NCBI GenBank assembly: GCA_022718015.1
Contig: JAIHZV010000071.1
Location: 1 to 6,356 of the forward strand
DNA length: 6,356 nt
Reading direction: 5' to 3'
From: Phascolarctobacterium sp.
Lineage (GTDB): Bacteria > Bacillota > Negativicutes > Acidaminococcales > Acidaminococcaceae
Part shown: positions 5,472-6,356 of the stretch, one piece after another
How the letters are laid out: the number at the start of each line of letters is the position of its first letter
How positions within the stretch are numbered: position 1 is the stretch's first letter
Program-made: the position numbers and the translations under genes
The notes under the pieces: generated by a model
What the model was told of the DNA's origin: nothing
Seen by the model: only the letters and a program-made list of their open reading frames with translations
Database searches by the model: none

Positions 5472-6356
5472 GACGGAAGCTCCTTTTCCTGTTGATAACG
5501 CTTGAGATGCTTGGTGACAGCCTGCAGCAGCTCTGCGCTGGTGTTCGGCAGATTGCCTGACTGTACACGCTCTAATAGATAAGCAAGGGTGTCCTTGATT
5601 TTTGTCTGAGGAATAAGCGACAGCAGCTCGCGGCCGCTGATGGCGAGGTCTTTAGTGCAGACCGGCATCTTCGTGCGTGCCAGCTCGGTGACCTGTCTGC
5701 CAAGCTCGCGGCCATCGGCCATGAGCTGTGGATTTTCGCGTGCATGCGTAGCGCCCATGTCAGCGAGAAAGACCTCGACGAGCAGCTCATAGGCCTGCGC
5801 CAGCTCCTGCTCGTTTTTGAAGCCTGCGCTGGTCGCTTCGCTGCGCACCCAGCGCAGCAGCGTGCGCTCCTTCGTCCAGAGCATGGGCGCAAAGCGCATA
5901 TGCTGGGCGACGAGCCAGACTACGAGCTGGACGAAGTCCCGCGGATAGCGCAGGCGCGTTAAGATGGCCTTGGCCATGACGGCGCTTTCTGCCTCATGTC
6001 CTGGGTCGCTGGGCTGACCTTCCTTGTTCAGCCTGCGGATATCGGGCAGGCCCTTGCCAAGGTCGTGCAGCACGAGCGCCCAGCGGATGGCCAGCTCACG
6101 CGGACTGTTATCAATGGCCAGCAGCGTATGCTCCCATGTATCGTAGAGGTGGAAGCGAGGGTTCTGCGGCAGGCCGACGAGGTGTGCTGCTTCGGGAAGA
6201 AGCGGGACGCTTGTATCCTGTCCCTTGTCGCGCACGCGGCAGCTGCAGCCGAGAATGCCTGTGGCCATCATCAGCATGAGGCCATGACCGGCGTGCTTGC
6301 TGAGCAGCAGTCTTTCGATTTCCTTGCGCACGCGCTCGAGCGACAAGCCGCTGATG
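5468..6356 (-). CDS. cca: CCA tRNA nucleotidyltransferase, HD-domain C-terminal part (5' end outside window)
   Basis: The visible 295 or so residues match the C-terminal half of class II CCA-adding enzymes, which build or repair the 3' CCA end of tRNAs; the nucleotidyltransferase head would lie beyond position 6356. The frame is open to the window edge (ISG before LSLERVRKEIERLL), so the TTG at 6346 is not a start. Counting from that TTG, the diagnostic stretch GLPQNPRFHLYDTWEHTL carries His73, LVLHDLGKG holds the HD pair His94-Asp95, and His117 (PGHEAES) and His149 (AQHMRF) complete an HD metal-dependent phosphohydrolase set. The C-terminal DLAISGRELLSLIPQ, then a leucine-rich helix and NLPNTSAELL, is the usual tail of these enzymes. 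HD domains in CCA enzymes have been linked to 2',3'-cyclic phosphodiesterase/phosphatase activity. About 14 extra residues (34-49) precede the PQNPRFH motif compared with relatives I remember. A separate HD hydrolase is less likely. The stop overlaps the downstream peptidase start by 4 bases. Confidence 0.8.
   Translation of the reverse strand, partial: ISGLSLERVRKEIERLLLSKHAGHGLMLMMATGILGCSCRVRDKGQDTSVPLLPEAAHLVGLPQNPRFHLYDTWEHTLLAIDNSPRELAIRWALVLHDLGKGLPDIRRLNKEGQPSDPGHEAESAVMAKAILTRLRYPRDFVQLVVWLVAQHMRFAPMLWTKERTLLRWVRSEATSAGFKNEQELAQAYELLVEVFLADMGATHARENPQLMADGRELGRQVTELARTKMPVCTKDLAISGRELLSLIPQTKIKDTLAYLLERVQSGNLPNTSAELLQAVTKHLKRYQQEKELPS
5478..5484 (-). promoter_or_regulatory. Ribosome binding site of the C39-like peptidase, inside cca
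   Basis: On the minus strand AAAGGAGC precedes the ATG (5471-5469) with about 8 bases between. It lies within the last codons of cca, consistent with an operon and coupled translation. Confidence 0.65.

Noticed and set aside
4782..5495. 237-codon plus-strand frame opposite the C39-like peptidase
   Set aside because: It is antisense to a gene with a full catalytic set, and its translation is low-complexity Val/Asp-rich.

Overview
The window looks like ordinary chromosomal DNA from a low-to-mid GC Firmicute. The style of the GGDEF/EAL protein and of the aminotransferase suggests the Negativicutes (Selenomonas/Acidaminococcus/Phascolarctobacterium relatives). This placement is an inference from protein style; there is no rRNA or other marker in the window. 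I see no mobile element, CRISPR array, tRNA or rRNA.

Layout. Three genes read rightward, followed by two reading leftward. (1) Positions 1-435 hold the nearly complete 3' part of a low-molecular-weight protein tyrosine phosphatase; only the first few residues before the catalytic loop are missing. (2) A 191-base gap carries the promoter of a fold-type-I PLP aminotransferase (627-1805), which ends at a clear intrinsic terminator (1849-1881). (3) A second intergenic region of about 290 bases carries another promoter with a nearly identical -10 region, a small AT-rich dyad, and the start of a large soluble cyclic-di-GMP enzyme (preferred start 2093, end 4678). Its domains run: HAMP-like/helical N-terminus, catalytic-looking GGDEF, PAS, degenerate GGDEF, catalytic-looking EAL. 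(4) It converges with a leftward pair across one long hairpin (4671-4726) that can terminate transcription from both sides. (5) The leftward pair is the HD-containing C-terminal part of a CCA-adding tRNA nucleotidyltransferase (5468-6356, running off the window). Its stop overlaps by 4 bases the start of an exported or membrane-anchored C39-like cysteine peptidase (4725-5471).

How the genes relate. The three rightward genes do not look like one operon: the aminotransferase and the c-di-GMP enzyme each have their own promoter, and a terminator separates them. The only tight coupling is cca to the C39-like peptidase, and it has no obvious functional logic. The most interesting item is the bifunctional c-di-GMP protein with an intact GGDEF, an intact EAL and a second GGDEF that has lost its motif. 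I found no convincing undescribed multi-gene system here.
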